Assembly: GCF_000423465.1 (NCBI RefSeq)
Contig: NZ_KE384021.1
Coordinates: 373,115 to 437,114, forward strand
Length of the DNA stretch: 64,000 nt
Direction: 5' to 3'
DNA from: Propionicicella superfundia DSM 22317
GTDB taxonomy: Bacteria > Actinomycetota > Actinomycetes > Propionibacteriales > Propionibacteriaceae
Positions 24,855-34,791 of the stretch are shown here, one piece after another. How positions within the stretch are numbered: position 1 is the first letter of the stretch; each line of letters opens with the position of its first letter. A model generated the notes under the pieces. That model made no database searches. It was not told the DNA's origin and saw nothing but the letters and a program-made list of their open reading frames with translations. The position numbers and the translations under genes were made by a program.

Positions 24855-25598
24855 TCAGCGCAGTCTGTCCTCGATGGTGGCCGCCGTGGCGCGCAGCGCG
24901 GCCACGACGCCGGCCGGGTCGACGTCGGAGGCCACCGGCCAGGTGACGGCCAGGCTGGCGAGGTTCGCGGGGGACCGGATGGCGACCGCGACCGACGCGA
25001 AGCCCGGGGTGATCTCCGAGTCCTCGGTGGCATACCCGCGGGCGCGTGTCTCGGCGAGGACCCGCCGAAGCGCCGCAGAGGTGCGCGGCCCCGCGCCGGT
25101 GCGGTCGGTGAACGCGGCGGCCGACGGATAGAGCGCTCGCACCTGCTGCCGCGGCAGCCCGGCCAGGATCGCCCGTCCCGATGCCGCGAGGTGCGCCGGG
25201 AGCCGGACGCCGACATCGGTGACCAGCGGGGGACGCCCGGGGGCGCGCTCCTCGTGGATGTAGACCACGTCGGAGCCATGGAGCACCGACAGGTGGGCGG
25301 ACTGCCCCACCCGGTCGACCAGCCGCGTCAACGGCAGGCGGGCGAGGCGGGCGAGCGGCGCCTGCCGCGTGTACCCCTGGCCGACCTCCCAGGCAGCGAT
25401 GCCGACGCCCCAGGCGTGCTCCTCGGGATAGTGGACGACGAAGGACTCCGCGGCCATGGCGGCCAGCAGGTGGTAGGCGGTCGAGCGGGGCAGGCCGAGA
25501 TCGCGCGCGATCCTTCCCGCGGGCACCGGGGCGGCTCTCTCGGAGAGATAGCGGAGGACGCGCAGGGCGGCGGAGGCTGCCGGGACGGGACGGCTCAC
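24855..25598 (-). CDS. IclR-family transcriptional regulator, probable hut regulator
   Basis: A 247-residue regulator. The winged HTH (about residues 5-60, 'PVPAGRIARDLGLPRSTAYHLLAAM') is followed by an IclR effector domain (about 75-245) with 'GQSAHLSVLHGSDVVYIHEERAPG' and 'LPAHLAASGRAILAGL'. The GTG at 25598 is chosen because it starts just before the HTH; the frame stays open further upstream into hutH. It is divergent from hutH with 85 nt between the starts, so control of the hut operon is the natural inference. A CTCG-TATC-CGAG inverted repeat at 25615-25626 is a weak operator candidate. Confidence 0.87.
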   Translation of the reverse strand: MSRPVPAASAALRVLRYLSERAAPVPAGRIARDLGLPRSTAYHLLAAMAAESFVVHYPEEHAWGVGIAAWEVGQGYTRQAPLARLARLPLTRLVDRVGQSAHLSVLHGSDVVYIHEERAPGRPPLVTDVGVRLPAHLAASGRAILAGLPRQQVRALYPSAAAFTDRTGAGPRTSAALRRVLAETRARGYATEDSEITPGFASVAVAIRSPANLASLAVTWPVASDVDPAGVVAALRATAATIEDRLR

Positions 25599-25671
25599 GG
25601 CACCATCCTGACGTCTCGTATCCGAGGCACATTCCGTTTTCAGCATCTGGCCCCGGTGTCCCTCCCGGTCC

Positions 25672-25677
25672 TTGAAT
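25672..25677 (+). promoter_or_regulatory. Putative -10 hexamer for hutH (leaderless)
   Basis: TTGAAT is separated by six bases from the hutH GTG at 25684. No Shine-Dalgarno is visible in front of the GTG, which fits a leaderless message as at several other genes in this window. Confidence 0.4.
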
Positions 25678-25683
25678 TGTCCC

Positions 25684-27210
25684 GTGGATCGCATTCTCGT
25701 ACGACCGGGCCCGCTCACCCGGGCCGAGGTCGTGGCCGTCGCCCGGCATGGTGCCCGGGTCGAGCTCAGCGACGCCGCCCGCGAGGCCATCACGGTGTCG
25801 CGGCATGCCGTGGAGGCCCTCGCCGCGTCGGACGACGCCGTCTATGGGATCTCCACCGGCTTCGGCGCCCTGGCCCGCCGATCGATCCCGCCCGAGTCCC
25901 GCACCGCCCTGCAGCGGAGCCTCATCCGCTCCCACGCGGCCGGCAACGGGCCCCGGGTCGAGGACGAGGTCGTGCGTGCTCTCATGGTGTTGCGCCTCTC
26001 GACCATGGCGACCGGTCACTGCGGCGTCCGGGTGGAGGTCGCACAGGCCTACGCCGGGCTGCTCAACGCCGGGCTCGTGCCGGTGGTCCACGAGTACGGC
26101 AGCCTGGGCTGCTCCGGCGACCTGGCGCCGCTGGCGCACTGTGCGCTCGCCGTGACGGGTGAGGGAGAGGTCGTCGACCGCGGGGTGATCCGTCCCGCCG
26201 CCGAGGCGCTGCCCGACCACGGGCTGCACCCGGTGGTGCTGGCCGAGAAGGAGGGCCTCGCGCTGATCAACGGCACCGAGGGCATGCTCGGCATGCTGGT
26301 GCTGGCCCTGGACGACCTCGCGCGGCTCGCGGACACCGCTGACCTGGCCGCGGCGATGAGCGTGGAGGGGCAGTGCGGCACGGACCGGGTCTTCGCGGCC
26401 GACCTGATGGCGCTCCGTCCCCACCCGGGCCAGGCGACGTCGGCGGCCAACCTGCGGCGGTTCCTCGCGGGGTCGCCGATCGTGGCCAGCCACCGGCACG
26501 GCGACGGCGAGGTGCAGGACGCGTACTCGCTGCGCTGCGCCCCGCAGGTGCACGGGAGCCTGCGCGATGTGCTCGACTACGCCACCGCCGTGGCGGAGCG
26601 TGAGCTCGCCGCGGCGATCGACAATCCGTCCGTCCTCCCCGGCGGGCGGATCGAGTCCCACGGCAACTTCCACGGGGCGCCGCTGGCGCATACCTTGGAC
26701 TTCCTCGCGATCGCCGTCGCCGATGTCGCCTCCATGAGCGAGCGGCGCACCGACAGGTTCCTCGACGTCGCCCGCAACCGGGGCCTGCCGGCGTTCCTCG
26801 CCGACGACCCGGGGGTCGACTCCGGTCACATGATCGCCCAGTACACGCAGGCCGCGATCGTGTCGGAGCTGAAGCGCCTGGCCGTGCCGGCGAGCGTGGA
26901 CTCCATCCCGTCCAGCGCCATGCAGGAGGACCACGTCTCGATGGGGTGGCATGCCGCCCGCAAGCTGCGCACCGCCGTCGACGGGCTCACCCGGGTGCTC
27001 GCGATCGAGGTGCTGACCGCCGCCCGCGGGATCGAGCTGCGCGCGCCGCTGGAACCGGCGCCGGCCACCGGAGCGGCGGTGCGCAGACTCCGCAGGTCGG
27101 TCGCCGGGCCCGGCCCGGACCGGTACCTCGCCCCAGAGATCGAAGCCACCGTCATGCTGATCGCCGGCGGGGACCTGCTCACCGCCGCCGTCCCGAAGGA
27201 GTCCCGATGA
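25684..27210 (+). CDS. hutH: Histidine ammonia-lyase
   Basis: A 508-residue enzyme that removes ammonia from L-histidine to give trans-urocanate, the first step of histidine degradation. The MIO prosthetic group forms from three residues: here C143-S144-G145 in '[14 protein letters not shown]', instead of the usual Ala-Ser-Gly. The catalytic Tyr segment '[12 protein letters not shown]', 'NGTEGML' and '[14 protein letters not shown]' are intact, so activity is expected. A GTG start at 25684 is chosen; a TTG four codons upstream is possible. The stop overlaps hutU by 4 nt (ATGA). Confidence 0.95.
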   Translation: MDRILVRPGPLTRAEVVAVARHGARVELSDAAREAITVSRHAVEALAASDDAVYGISTGFGALARRSIPPESRTALQRSLIRSHAAGNGPRVEDEVVRALMVLRLSTMATGHCGVRVEVAQAYAGLLNAGLVPVVHEYGSLGCSGDLAPLAHCALAVTGEGEVVDRGVIRPAAEALPDHGLHPVVLAEKEGLALINGTEGMLGMLVLALDDLARLADTADLAAAMSVEGQCGTDRVFAADLMALRPHPGQATSAANLRRFLAGSPIVASHRHGDGEVQDAYSLRCAPQVHGSLRDVLDYATAVAERELAAAIDNPSVLPGGRIESHGNFHGAPLAHTLDFLAIAVADVASMSERRTDRFLDVARNRGLPAFLADDPGVDSGHMIAQYTQAAIVSELKRLAVPASVDSIPSSAMQEDHVSMGWHAARKLRTAVDGLTRVLAIEVLTAARGIELRAPLEPAPATGAAVRRLRRSVAGPGPDRYLAPEIEATVMLIAGGDLLTAAVPKESR

Positions 27211-28856
27211 CCCATGCCTCCGTCCGCGCGCCGCGCGGCACCCGGCTCACCGCCCGGTCCTGGCAGACCGAGGCGCCCCTGCGCATGATCATGAACAACC
27301 TCGACCCCGAGGTCGCCGAGCGTCCCGACGATCTCGTCGTGTACGGCGGGACGGGCCGCGCCGCCCGCTCCTGGGAGGCGTTCGACGCCATCGTCGCGAG
27401 CCTCGCCGACCTCGCGGCCGACGAGACGCTGCTCGTGCAGTCGGGCAAGCCGGTGGGCGTCTTCCGCACTCACGAGTGGGCCCCGCGCGTGCTGATCGCG
27501 AACTCCAACCTCGTCGGGGACTGGGCGACCTGGCCCGAGTTCCGGCGCCTGGAGTCCCTGGGGCTCATCATGTACGGGCAGATGACGGCCGGCTCGTGGA
27601 TCTACATCGGCACGCAGGGGATCCTGCAGGGCACCTATGAGACCTTCGGCGCGGTCGCGCGCAAGCGCTTCGGCGGCACCCTGGCCGGCACGCTCACGCT
27701 CACCGGCGGCTGCGGCGGCATGGGCGGGGCTCAGCCGCTGGCGGTCACGATGAACGAGGGTGTCGTCCTGATCGTCGAGGTGGACGCCGGCCGGCTCGCC
27801 CGCCGGGTCGAGCACGGCTATCTCGACGAGTACACCGACGACTACGCCGACGCGGTCGCGCGGGTGCTGGCGGCCAAGGCCGACGGGCGGGCGCTGTCGG
27901 TGGGCCTGGTCGGCAACGCGGCCGAGGTGTTCCCGCGGCTGCTCGCCGACGGCGTGCCGGTCGACATCGTCACCGACCAGACCTCGGCGCACGACCCGCT
28001 GAGCTACCTTCCGCTCGGCATCTCCGTCGCGGACTGGCACACGGTCGCCGCCGCCGACCCCGAGGACTTCACCCGCCGCGCACGGGAGTCGATGGCCGCG
28101 CACGTGGCGGCCATGGTGGGCTTCCAGGACGCCGGGGCGGAGGTGTTCGACTACGGCAACTCGATCCGCGCCGAGGCCGAGCTCGGCGGGTACGACCGGG
28201 CCTTCGCGTTCCCGGGATTCGTGCCGGCGTACATCCGTCCGCTCTTCTGCGAGGGCAAGGGCCCGTTCCGCTGGGCAGCGCTCTCGGGCGATCCGGCCGA
28301 CATCGCCGCCACCGACGCCGCGATCCTCGACCTCTTCCCCGACGACGAGCACCTGCGGCGCTGGATCACCAAGGCGGGCGAGAAGGTGCACTTCGAAGGG
28401 CTGCCGGCCCGGATCTGCTGGCTCGGCTACGGCGAACGGCACCTCGCGGGTCTTCGGTTCAACGAGCTCGTCGCATCGGGAGCCGTGTCGGCGCCGATCG
28501 TGATCGGCCGTGATCATCTCGACGCCGGCTCCGTCGCCTCCCCCTACCGCGAGACGGAGGGAATGGCCGACGGATCGGACGCGATCGCCGACTGGCCGCT
28601 GCTCAACGCCCTGCTCAACACAGCCTCGGGCGCGACCTGGGTCTCGATCCACCACGGTGGCGGAGTCGGCATCGGAAGGTCCATCCACGCCGGCCAGGTG
28701 GTCGTCGCCGACGGTACGGCGCTCGCGGCGGAGAAGATCGCCCGGGTCCTCACCAACGATCCCGGGACGGGCGTCATGCGGCATGTCGACGCCGGCTACG
28801 ACCGGGCACGCGACGTCGCCCGCGAGCGCGGCGTCCGGATCCCGATGGGGCTGTGA
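27207..28856 (+). CDS. hutU: Urocanate hydratase
   Basis: A 549-residue NAD-dependent enzyme that converts urocanate to 4-imidazolone-5-propanoate. Conserved stretches include '[14 protein letters not shown]', '[17 protein letters not shown]', '[16 protein letters not shown]' and the glycine-rich '[15 protein letters not shown]', which binds NAD. The late segment '[18 protein letters not shown]' and '[19 protein letters not shown]' are also diagnostic. The length is normal. It is the second gene of the coupled hut operon and overlaps the next gene by one base (TGATG). Confidence 0.96.
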   Translation: MTHASVRAPRGTRLTARSWQTEAPLRMIMNNLDPEVAERPDDLVVYGGTGRAARSWEAFDAIVASLADLAADETLLVQSGKPVGVFRTHEWAPRVLIANSNLVGDWATWPEFRRLESLGLIMYGQMTAGSWIYIGTQGILQGTYETFGAVARKRFGGTLAGTLTLTGGCGGMGGAQPLAVTMNEGVVLIVEVDAGRLARRVEHGYLDEYTDDYADAVARVLAAKADGRALSVGLVGNAAEVFPRLLADGVPVDIVTDQTSAHDPLSYLPLGISVADWHTVAAADPEDFTRRARESMAAHVAAMVGFQDAGAEVFDYGNSIRAEAELGGYDRAFAFPGFVPAYIRPLFCEGKGPFRWAALSGDPADIAATDAAILDLFPDDEHLRRWITKAGEKVHFEGLPARICWLGYGERHLAGLRFNELVASGAVSAPIVIGRDHLDAGSVASPYRETEGMADGSDAIADWPLLNALLNTASGATWVSIHHGGGVGIGRSIHAGQVVVADGTALAAEKIARVLTNDPGTGVMRHVDAGYDRARDVARERGVRIPMGL

Positions 28857-30043
28857 TGGCGACGGCGACGGGGCTGCTGGACGACCTCGCGGGGATCGGC
28901 CGCGATCTGACGGGCGGCGGGTACCACCGGCTCGCCTGGGAACGTCCCACGCTCGAACTGCGCGAGTGGTTCGCCGCCGAGGCGGGCCGGCGCGGGCTCG
29001 ACGTCACGGAGGACGGCAACGGCAATCAGCTCGCCTGGTGGGGCAGCGGGGACGACGCGTTGCTGATCGGCTCCCACCTGGACTCGGTCCGCGGGGGCGG
29101 CGCCTTCGACGGGCCCCTCGGCGTGGCGTCCTCCCTGGCTGCCGTCGACACCCTTCGCGACGCCGGCTTCACTCCGTCGCGTCCGATCGTCGTGGCGAAC
29201 TTCACCGACGAGGAGGGGGCGCGTTTCGGTGTCGCCTGCGTCGGATCGCGGCTCGCCACCGGCGTCCTGGCGCCCGAGCGGGCGCTGAGCCTGCGCGACG
29301 ACGACGGCACGACCCTGGCGGAGGCGATGCGGGCCGGCGGCGCCGACCCGGCCGCGGTCGGCCCGGCGGACTGGCTGGCCTCGATCGGTGCGTTCGTCGA
29401 GTTGCACGTCGAGCAGGGACGGGCGCTGATCGACTCCGGCGACGCGGTCGGCGTGGCCTCGGCGATCTGGCCGCACGGACGGTACCGGCTCGACCTGCAC
29501 GGCCAGGGCAACCATGCCGGCACGACCGCGATGACCGATCGTCACGACCCGATGCTCACCTACGCGGCCGCGGTCCTGGCGTCGGCGGCCGCGGCGTCCG
29601 AGACCGCCCGGCGGGCCACGTTCGGCCGGGTCCGGGTGGCGCCCGGCAGCACGAACTCCATCCCGGTGCAGGTCACCGCATGGCTGGACGCGCGTGCGGA
29701 GTCGGAGGAGGCGCTCGCCGGACTGGTGGACCGCATCCTGTCCGACACGCGCAGGGCCGCGGCCGGACACGGCACCCGGGCGGAGCTCACCGAGGAGTCG
29801 GTCACGTCCGCCGTCACGTTCGATCCCGGTCTGCGGGATCGGCTCGCGACGCTGCTCGGCGCTCCGCAACTGCCCACCGGGGCGGGGCACGACGCCGGAA
29901 TCCTGGCGTCGCGCGTCCCCACCGCGATGCTGTTCGTCCGCAACCCGAGCGGGATCTCGCACGCGCCCGAGGAGTACGCCGAGCCCGCCGACTGCGAGGC
30001 GGGGGTCGCGGCGCTGGCCGAGGTGATCCGGGAGCTCGCGTGA
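28856..30043 (+). CDS. M20-family amidohydrolase (allantoate amidohydrolase / N-carbamoylase type) in hut operon
   Basis: A 395-residue di-metal M20 hydrolase. Metal-site motifs are 'GSHLDSV', the EE pair in 'FTDEEGARFG', 'VELHVEQGR' and the late His in 'GAGHDAGIL', and the dimerisation domain lies in the middle. The family cleaves N-carbamoyl or ureido groups (AllC, HyuC). Its place between hutU and hutF in a coupled operon suggests a role in histidine degradation. Since HutF yields N-formyl-L-glutamate and no hutG is visible here, this enzyme is a candidate N-formylglutamate deformylase (inference). The ATG at 28856 overlaps the hutU stop; the stop overlaps the hutF GTG. Confidence 0.9.
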   Translation: MATATGLLDDLAGIGRDLTGGGYHRLAWERPTLELREWFAAEAGRRGLDVTEDGNGNQLAWWGSGDDALLIGSHLDSVRGGGAFDGPLGVASSLAAVDTLRDAGFTPSRPIVVANFTDEEGARFGVACVGSRLATGVLAPERALSLRDDDGTTLAEAMRAGGADPAAVGPADWLASIGAFVELHVEQGRALIDSGDAVGVASAIWPHGRYRLDLHGQGNHAGTTAMTDRHDPMLTYAAAVLASAAAASETARRATFGRVRVAPGSTNSIPVQVTAWLDARAESEEALAGLVDRILSDTRRAAAGHGTRAELTEESVTSAVTFDPGLRDRLATLLGAPQLPTGAGHDAGILASRVPTAMLFVRNPSGISHAPEEYAEPADCEAGVAALAEVIRELA

Positions 30044-31164
30044 CGCCCCGTCCGGCTTTCGCGAACTGCCACTCCCATGCCTTTCACCGTGCCCTGCGCG
30101 GCCGCGCGCACACCGGGCGGACGTTCTGGGGCTGGCGGGACGGGATGTACGCGGTCGCCGGCGTGCTGGATCCCGACCTCTACTTCCGGCTCGCCCGCGC
30201 CACCTATGCCGAGATGGCCTGTGCCGGGATCGGAGCCGTCGGCGAGTTCCACTACCTCCACCACGGCCCGGGAGGCAGGCGGTACGCCGACCCGCACGCC
30301 ATGGCCGAGGCGGTGATCGCCGCCGCCCGGGAGGCCGGGCTCCGGATCTGCCTGCTCGACGCCTGCTACCTGCGGGCCGGCTTCGCGGGAGAGGAACTCG
30401 CTTCCGCGCAGCTCCGGTTCGCACACGCCGACGCCGCGTCCTGGGCGCAGGATGTGCGGGAGCTCGCGGCGCGCCATGCCGGCGATCCGGCGGTGGTGGT
30501 GGGCGCAGCGATCCACTCGGTCCGCGCGGTCGACGAGGCGTCCCTGGCGCTGGTGGCCGGAGCCCTGCCCGAGGCGCCGCTGCACGTCCACGTGAGCGAG
30601 CAGCCGGCCGAGAACGATGCCTGCCTGGCCGCGACCGGACGCACCCCCGTCGGGTTGCTCGCCGATGCGGGCGTGTGGACGTCGCGCACGACCGCCGTCC
30701 ACGCGACCCATCTGACCGCCGCGGACGTCGGGATCCTCGGCCGGGCCGCGGGCTGGGCGTGTTTCTGCCCGACGACTGAGGCGGAGCTGGCCGACGGGAT
30801 CGGGCCCAGCGTGGCGCTGCGCGACGCGGGGGCACGGATCACCCTCGGCTCGGACTCCAACACCGTGATCGACACGTTCGCCGAGGCTCGCGGCCTGGCC
30901 ATGCACGAGCGCCTCGCCAGCGGCGACCGGCAGGGCTGGGACGCCGCCGGGCTGTGGCGGGCGGCCACGTCCGACGGCGCGGCATCGCTCGGGTTCGGGG
31001 ACCTCGGCGGGTTCGATCTCGCCGAGTCGGTGCGGACCGCCGGAGCCACCGAGCCGATCTGGGCCGCGACGGCAGCCGACGTCGTGCCACCGCCGGAGCT
31101 GGACCCGCAGTGGGTGCGCGCCGAGCTGCGGTCCGTCGTCGACGAGGTCTGGGGGAGGCTGTGA
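30040..31164 (+). CDS. hutF: Formimidoylglutamate deiminase (HutF), short form
   Basis: A 374-residue amidohydrolase that deaminates N-formimino-L-glutamate to N-formyl-L-glutamate. The metal-binding '[11 protein letters not shown]' starts at residue 9, followed by '[12 protein letters not shown]', a HutF hallmark; '[11 protein letters not shown]' and '[17 protein letters not shown]' hold later ligands. Typical HutF proteins are about 450 residues; this one lacks most of the N-terminal beta-domain segment before the HxH motif. The start is the GTG at 30040 that overlaps the previous stop. No better upstream start fits, because the frame would then run through the M20 gene. Confidence 0.92.
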   Translation: MTPRPAFANCHSHAFHRALRGRAHTGRTFWGWRDGMYAVAGVLDPDLYFRLARATYAEMACAGIGAVGEFHYLHHGPGGRRYADPHAMAEAVIAAAREAGLRICLLDACYLRAGFAGEELASAQLRFAHADAASWAQDVRELAARHAGDPAVVVGAAIHSVRAVDEASLALVAGALPEAPLHVHVSEQPAENDACLAATGRTPVGLLADAGVWTSRTTAVHATHLTAADVGILGRAAGWACFCPTTEAELADGIGPSVALRDAGARITLGSDSNTVIDTFAEARGLAMHERLASGDRQGWDAAGLWRAATSDGAASLGFGDLGGFDLAESVRTAGATEPIWAATAADVVPPPELDPQWVRAELRSVVDEVWGRL

Positions 31165-32312
31165 GCACCGCGTACACGAACATCGGAGAACTCGTCACGT
31201 GGGACGAGGGGCGCCCGCTGCGGCACGGCGCGGGGCTGGTCGTCGACGGGGGACGCGTGGCGTGGGTGGGCGACGCCGTCGACACCCCGGCCGCCGACGA
31301 GCGGGTCGACGTGCAGGGTGCGGCCGTCGTCCCCGGTTTCGTCGATGCGCACACGCACCTGGTCTTCGCCGGCGATCGCGCCGCCGAGTTCGAGGCCCGG
31401 ATGTCGGGGGCGCCGTACAGCGCGGGCGGGATCCGGTCCACCGTGGCGGCGACGGCGGCGGCCGGCGATGCAGAACTCGGCGCCCTGGTCGCGAGCCGGA
31501 CCGCCGAGCTGCGGCGTCAGGGGACGACGACCTTCGAGGTCAAGAGCGGCTACGGGCTCACCGTCGAGGCGGAGGAACGCCTCCTGCGGATCGCCCGGGC
31601 GGCCACCGCCGAGACGACCTATCTCGGCGCCCACGTCGTGCCCGACGGCGTGGATCCGGACGACTACGTGGCGCTGGTCACCGGCGAGATGCTCACCGCC
31701 TGCGCGCCGCACGCGCGCTGGGTCGACGTGTTCTGCGAGACGGGGGCGTTCGATGCCGATCAGTCGCGCGCCGTGCTCGAGGCGGGCCGGGCGGCCGGGC
31801 TGCTCGCCCGGATCCACGCCAACCAGCTCGGCTATGGTCCGGGCGTGCAGCTCGCATGCGAGATCGGCGCGGTCGCGGCCGACCACTGCACCTATCTCAC
31901 CGACGCCGATGTCTCCGCGCTCGCCGACAGCGGGGTCGTCGCCGGTCTTCTGCCCGGAGCGGAGTTCGCCACCCGGGAGCGCTACTCCGATGCGCGGCGG
32001 CTGCTCGACGCCGGTGTGCGGGTCGCCATCGCCACCGACTGCAACCCGGGGAGCTCCTACACGTCGTCGATGTCCTTCTGCATCGCGTTAGCGGTGCGGG
32101 AGCTGGGGATGACTCCCCTGGAGGCGCTGCATGCCGCCACCGAGGCGGGAGCGTGGTCGCTGCGACGTGACGACGTGGGCCACCTCCGGCTGGGCGCGCG
32201 GGCCGACCTGGTGATCCTCGACGCGCCCAGTCACGTCCACCTCAGCTACCGGCCCGGCGTCCCCCTCATCGCCTCGGTGAGGACGGGGCGGGGCGCCTCA
32301 CTCGAGCAGTGA
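31161..32312 (+). CDS. hutI: Imidazolonepropionase
   Basis: A 383-residue amidohydrolase that opens the imidazolone ring of 4-imidazolone-5-propanoate to N-formimino-L-glutamate. The metal ligands H64 and H66 are in '[14 protein letters not shown]', the substrate motif in '[16 protein letters not shown]', '[16 protein letters not shown]' is conserved, and the later ligands are in 'RIHANQLG', 'AADHCTYL' and '[14 protein letters not shown]'. The GTG at 31161 overlaps the hutF stop. It is last in the hut operon; its 3' end overlaps the convergent LuxR-type gene by 15 bp. Confidence 0.96.
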   Translation: MSTAYTNIGELVTWDEGRPLRHGAGLVVDGGRVAWVGDAVDTPAADERVDVQGAAVVPGFVDAHTHLVFAGDRAAEFEARMSGAPYSAGGIRSTVAATAAAGDAELGALVASRTAELRRQGTTTFEVKSGYGLTVEAEERLLRIARAATAETTYLGAHVVPDGVDPDDYVALVTGEMLTACAPHARWVDVFCETGAFDADQSRAVLEAGRAAGLLARIHANQLGYGPGVQLACEIGAVAADHCTYLTDADVSALADSGVVAGLLPGAEFATRERYSDARRLLDAGVRVAIATDCNPGSSYTSSMSFCIALAVRELGMTPLEALHAATEAGAWSLRRDDVGHLRLGARADLVILDAPSHVHLSYRPGVPLIASVRTGRGASLEQ

Positions 32313-34322
32313 GGCGTCGCGCGCCCGCCGGACGAGTTCGGAGCGGCTCTTCGCGCCGAACTTCGCGCGGAGCGTCACGACCTGCTTCCGGATCGTGTTC
32401 GGAGACACATGGAGCTCGGCCGAGAGCTCGGGCACGGACCGGTCGGTGGCGAGCAGGGGAAGCAGGATCCGTTCCCTCCGGGTGAGCCTGACATGAGCGA
32501 AGGTGCCCAGCGCGTCGAGGCCGGCGTCGGACAGGCCGGCCAGCGCGCGGTCCAGTTCGTCGTAGGGCGTCGTGGGGACGTCCGCCGCTGCCGCGGCGGT
32601 GCGGCAGGCGCTCATGAGCGCGTCGCGGAAGGGATGTGGCAGGTGCGCGACGCTCAAGGGCGAGTTCACGCGCAGGCAGAGGTCCACGGCAGCGCGGGCC
32701 GAGGACTGCCGTTCGGCGTCGGTGCCCGTGGTGCTCATGACGATCGCGGCAGCGCGGAGGACGGTGAGATGCGAGCGGATCGAGGGCCAGACGTCGTGGC
32801 GGACCAGCTCCTTGTCCGCGACGCGGATGGCCTCGTCGAAGTGCCCGGTGCACAGCTCGGCCTCGACCACCGCCAGACAGGCGACGGGGGCCTGCGCGCA
32901 GGCCGCGAGCTCGCGGGCGGCACCGTGGGCTCCGATGCGGATGAGCAATCGGAAGCGCGCCAGTGTCAGGAGTGCCCGAGCGATCGGGAGCTCGTGGTCG
33001 GAGAAGCCGTCGGAGTAGAACGCGAGCCCGGCATCCAGATCGTTCAGCCCGGCCGCCGCGTCGCCCCACAGCGCGCTGTGCTCGGCGCGGAACGCGATGC
33101 TCAGCCACCACAGGGGAGCCCGCCGCGCCGAGGCGTCCGCAAGCCGGGCGATCATCTGCGCGGATGCCTCGGAGTCGAGGGAGCGCAGGGCGTGGAAGCC
33201 CAGCGCCATGTCACCGGCCGCGCCGCTCAGCGACGGGTACGGGCCTCCGGGGTCGGCCGGGCCGCCGGGACGTGGGAGGACCGCTCCGGGCGCCGGGGCC
33301 CGTGGATCGTCCCGGGTGTGCCCCCACAACTCCAGCGCGAGGGAGCGCAGGGGCCGGGCACTGGGGCTCTGCTCGTCGCCCTCGGCCACCAGCATCGCCA
33401 TTTCGGCGTACCTGCGCGTGAGTTCGAGGTCCCCTCGCGCGAAGGCGAGCCACGCCGACATCGTGTGGAAGCGAGAACTCGTGCTCGCCGAGGGCGACCA
33501 TCCCTCTTCCTGCAGCGCCCCGATCCGGCCGGCGACGGCCTCTCGCGTCTCCCAGGCCTTGTCCAGGTTCACGGAGACGGCGGCGTCGGGCAGGTAGAGG
33601 AGCACAGCGGCCCACAGGACCCCGCGCTGGATCGCTCGTTCCGGATCCGTCTCGTGTCTCCACTGCGCATGGTGCTCGAGTCCGTCCCGGGCCAGGTGGT
33701 TCAGGCCCTCGACGAGGCCGCCTGCGCCCTCCGATCCGGCCGCCCACGCCTGTGGGCAGGCGAACGACAGTTCCGGGTATTGTCCGCGAACCGCGCCGGG
33801 CACGGATCGGAATACGGACGAGGCTCGGGGAAAGGATTGGACGCCGGTCCATCGCAGAACCTTCGTCCACAGTTTTCCGAGGATGTCCCATCGCTGAATA
33901 TCCAGTGCCCACACCGCGATATCGTCGGGCGCACCGTGAACGGGGTCGGTGATCCAGGCATCCAGCAATCTCTCCTTTCCGCTGTCCTCTCCGCCGAGGT
34001 CTTCCAGAAGAGCGATACCGCGTGCGCGTGGCTCGGGGCGCAGCGTGAGAGCGGAGCCGGGTACGAGCCATATCGCCGCACCGTCGCGCACCGCGCCGGA
34101 ACTCCACTGCTCCCACCCGAGGTCGCGATCGATTCCTGCAGCGCGAGAGGCAAGCTCGAAAAGGTCGTCGCTGATCTCCTCCTTGACGACCAGGAGCGCC
34201 AGCAAGAGGTCTTCGCCTGATGGAAGACTCTGCCATTCCTCGTCGATCGGTGGGTACATCGACGGATTGTCCCCGTCAAGTAAGGTGGATCCTTCTTTCC
34301 AGCGTTGGTCGTGCTGCCTCAT
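32298..34322 (-). CDS. LuxR-type HTH protein without an N-terminal ATPase
   Basis: A 674-residue protein with a C-terminal LuxR/GerE helix-turn-helix (about residues 612-674; '[39 protein letters not shown]'). The preceding 550 or so residues are alpha-helical and TPR-like. No P-loop NTPase motif is visible, so it looks like a MalT/LAL-type regulator lacking the STAND ATPase module. A good RBS (GGGGGAGGA) lies before the ATG. The gene appears less GC-rich near its N-terminus. The target genes are unknown; the hut operon (convergent) and the polysaccharide locus are neighbours. Confidence 0.8.
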   Translation of the reverse strand: MRQHDQRWKEGSTLLDGDNPSMYPPIDEEWQSLPSGEDLLLALLVVKEEISDDLFELASRAAGIDRDLGWEQWSSGAVRDGAAIWLVPGSALTLRPEPRARGIALLEDLGGEDSGKERLLDAWITDPVHGAPDDIAVWALDIQRWDILGKLWTKVLRWTGVQSFPRASSVFRSVPGAVRGQYPELSFACPQAWAAGSEGAGGLVEGLNHLARDGLEHHAQWRHETDPERAIQRGVLWAAVLLYLPDAAVSVNLDKAWETREAVAGRIGALQEEGWSPSASTSSRFHTMSAWLAFARGDLELTRRYAEMAMLVAEGDEQSPSARPLRSLALELWGHTRDDPRAPAPGAVLPRPGGPADPGGPYPSLSGAAGDMALGFHALRSLDSEASAQMIARLADASARRAPLWWLSIAFRAEHSALWGDAAAGLNDLDAGLAFYSDGFSDHELPIARALLTLARFRLLIRIGAHGAARELAACAQAPVACLAVVEAELCTGHFDEAIRVADKELVRHDVWPSIRSHLTVLRAAAIVMSTTGTDAERQSSARAAVDLCLRVNSPLSVAHLPHPFRDALMSACRTAAAAADVPTTPYDELDRALAGLSDAGLDALGTFAHVRLTRRERILLPLLATDRSVPELSAELHVSPNTIRKQVVTLRAKFGAKSRSELVRRARDASLLE

Positions 34323-34791
34323 TGCGTGAGTTCCTCCCCCTCATCCTCCTGTCGGATCAACCAGGAGCTCGCAGATAGACATCCGAGGGAATGCGTTGGC
34401 CCATCTACCTCGACTTCCTGATGTGTTGATCGCTGCGGCGATTCCCGTCGTTGGGGCGGAGGACGAGGCGTCCCCGCGAAGCGAGCTGTCTCGGAGATGG
34501 GAACCCCTGTCGCTGTCGCGTGGATGAAAACGCTAAGGCCGTTGAGGTTGTTGTACTCGTCGGTCCAAATACTAGACGCGAGGCTCGTGAGGAGTGCCCG
34601 GGCGATGGTTCCTCACCAGTTCGTGCGTTGCGCGACGCTCGTGGTGCAGCAATGGTCGTGAGTCGAATGGTGTTTGGTCGTGGCATTCATGTACAAATGC
34701 CCACGGGATTTGGTGCCGAACGGAGTCGGCGGGCGCGGTCGGAGCAGGCGGTGCGTGCGCCGGCCGCGGCGGAGGGGGACCGCACGGGGGC
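34323..34791. other. 469-nt intergenic region upstream of the LuxR-type gene
   Basis: The sequence is noticeably richer in A/T than its surroundings. It should hold the promoter of the LuxR-type gene (minus strand) and the end of the LCP transcript. Short open frames exist, but none has an RBS or recognisable protein features. No clear hairpin terminator or repeat is seen. Confidence 0.4.

Noticed and set aside
34405-34686. Possible 93-residue gene between the LuxR and LCP genes (minus strand)
   Set aside because: No RBS, no recognisable domain, and composition like random GC-rich translation.
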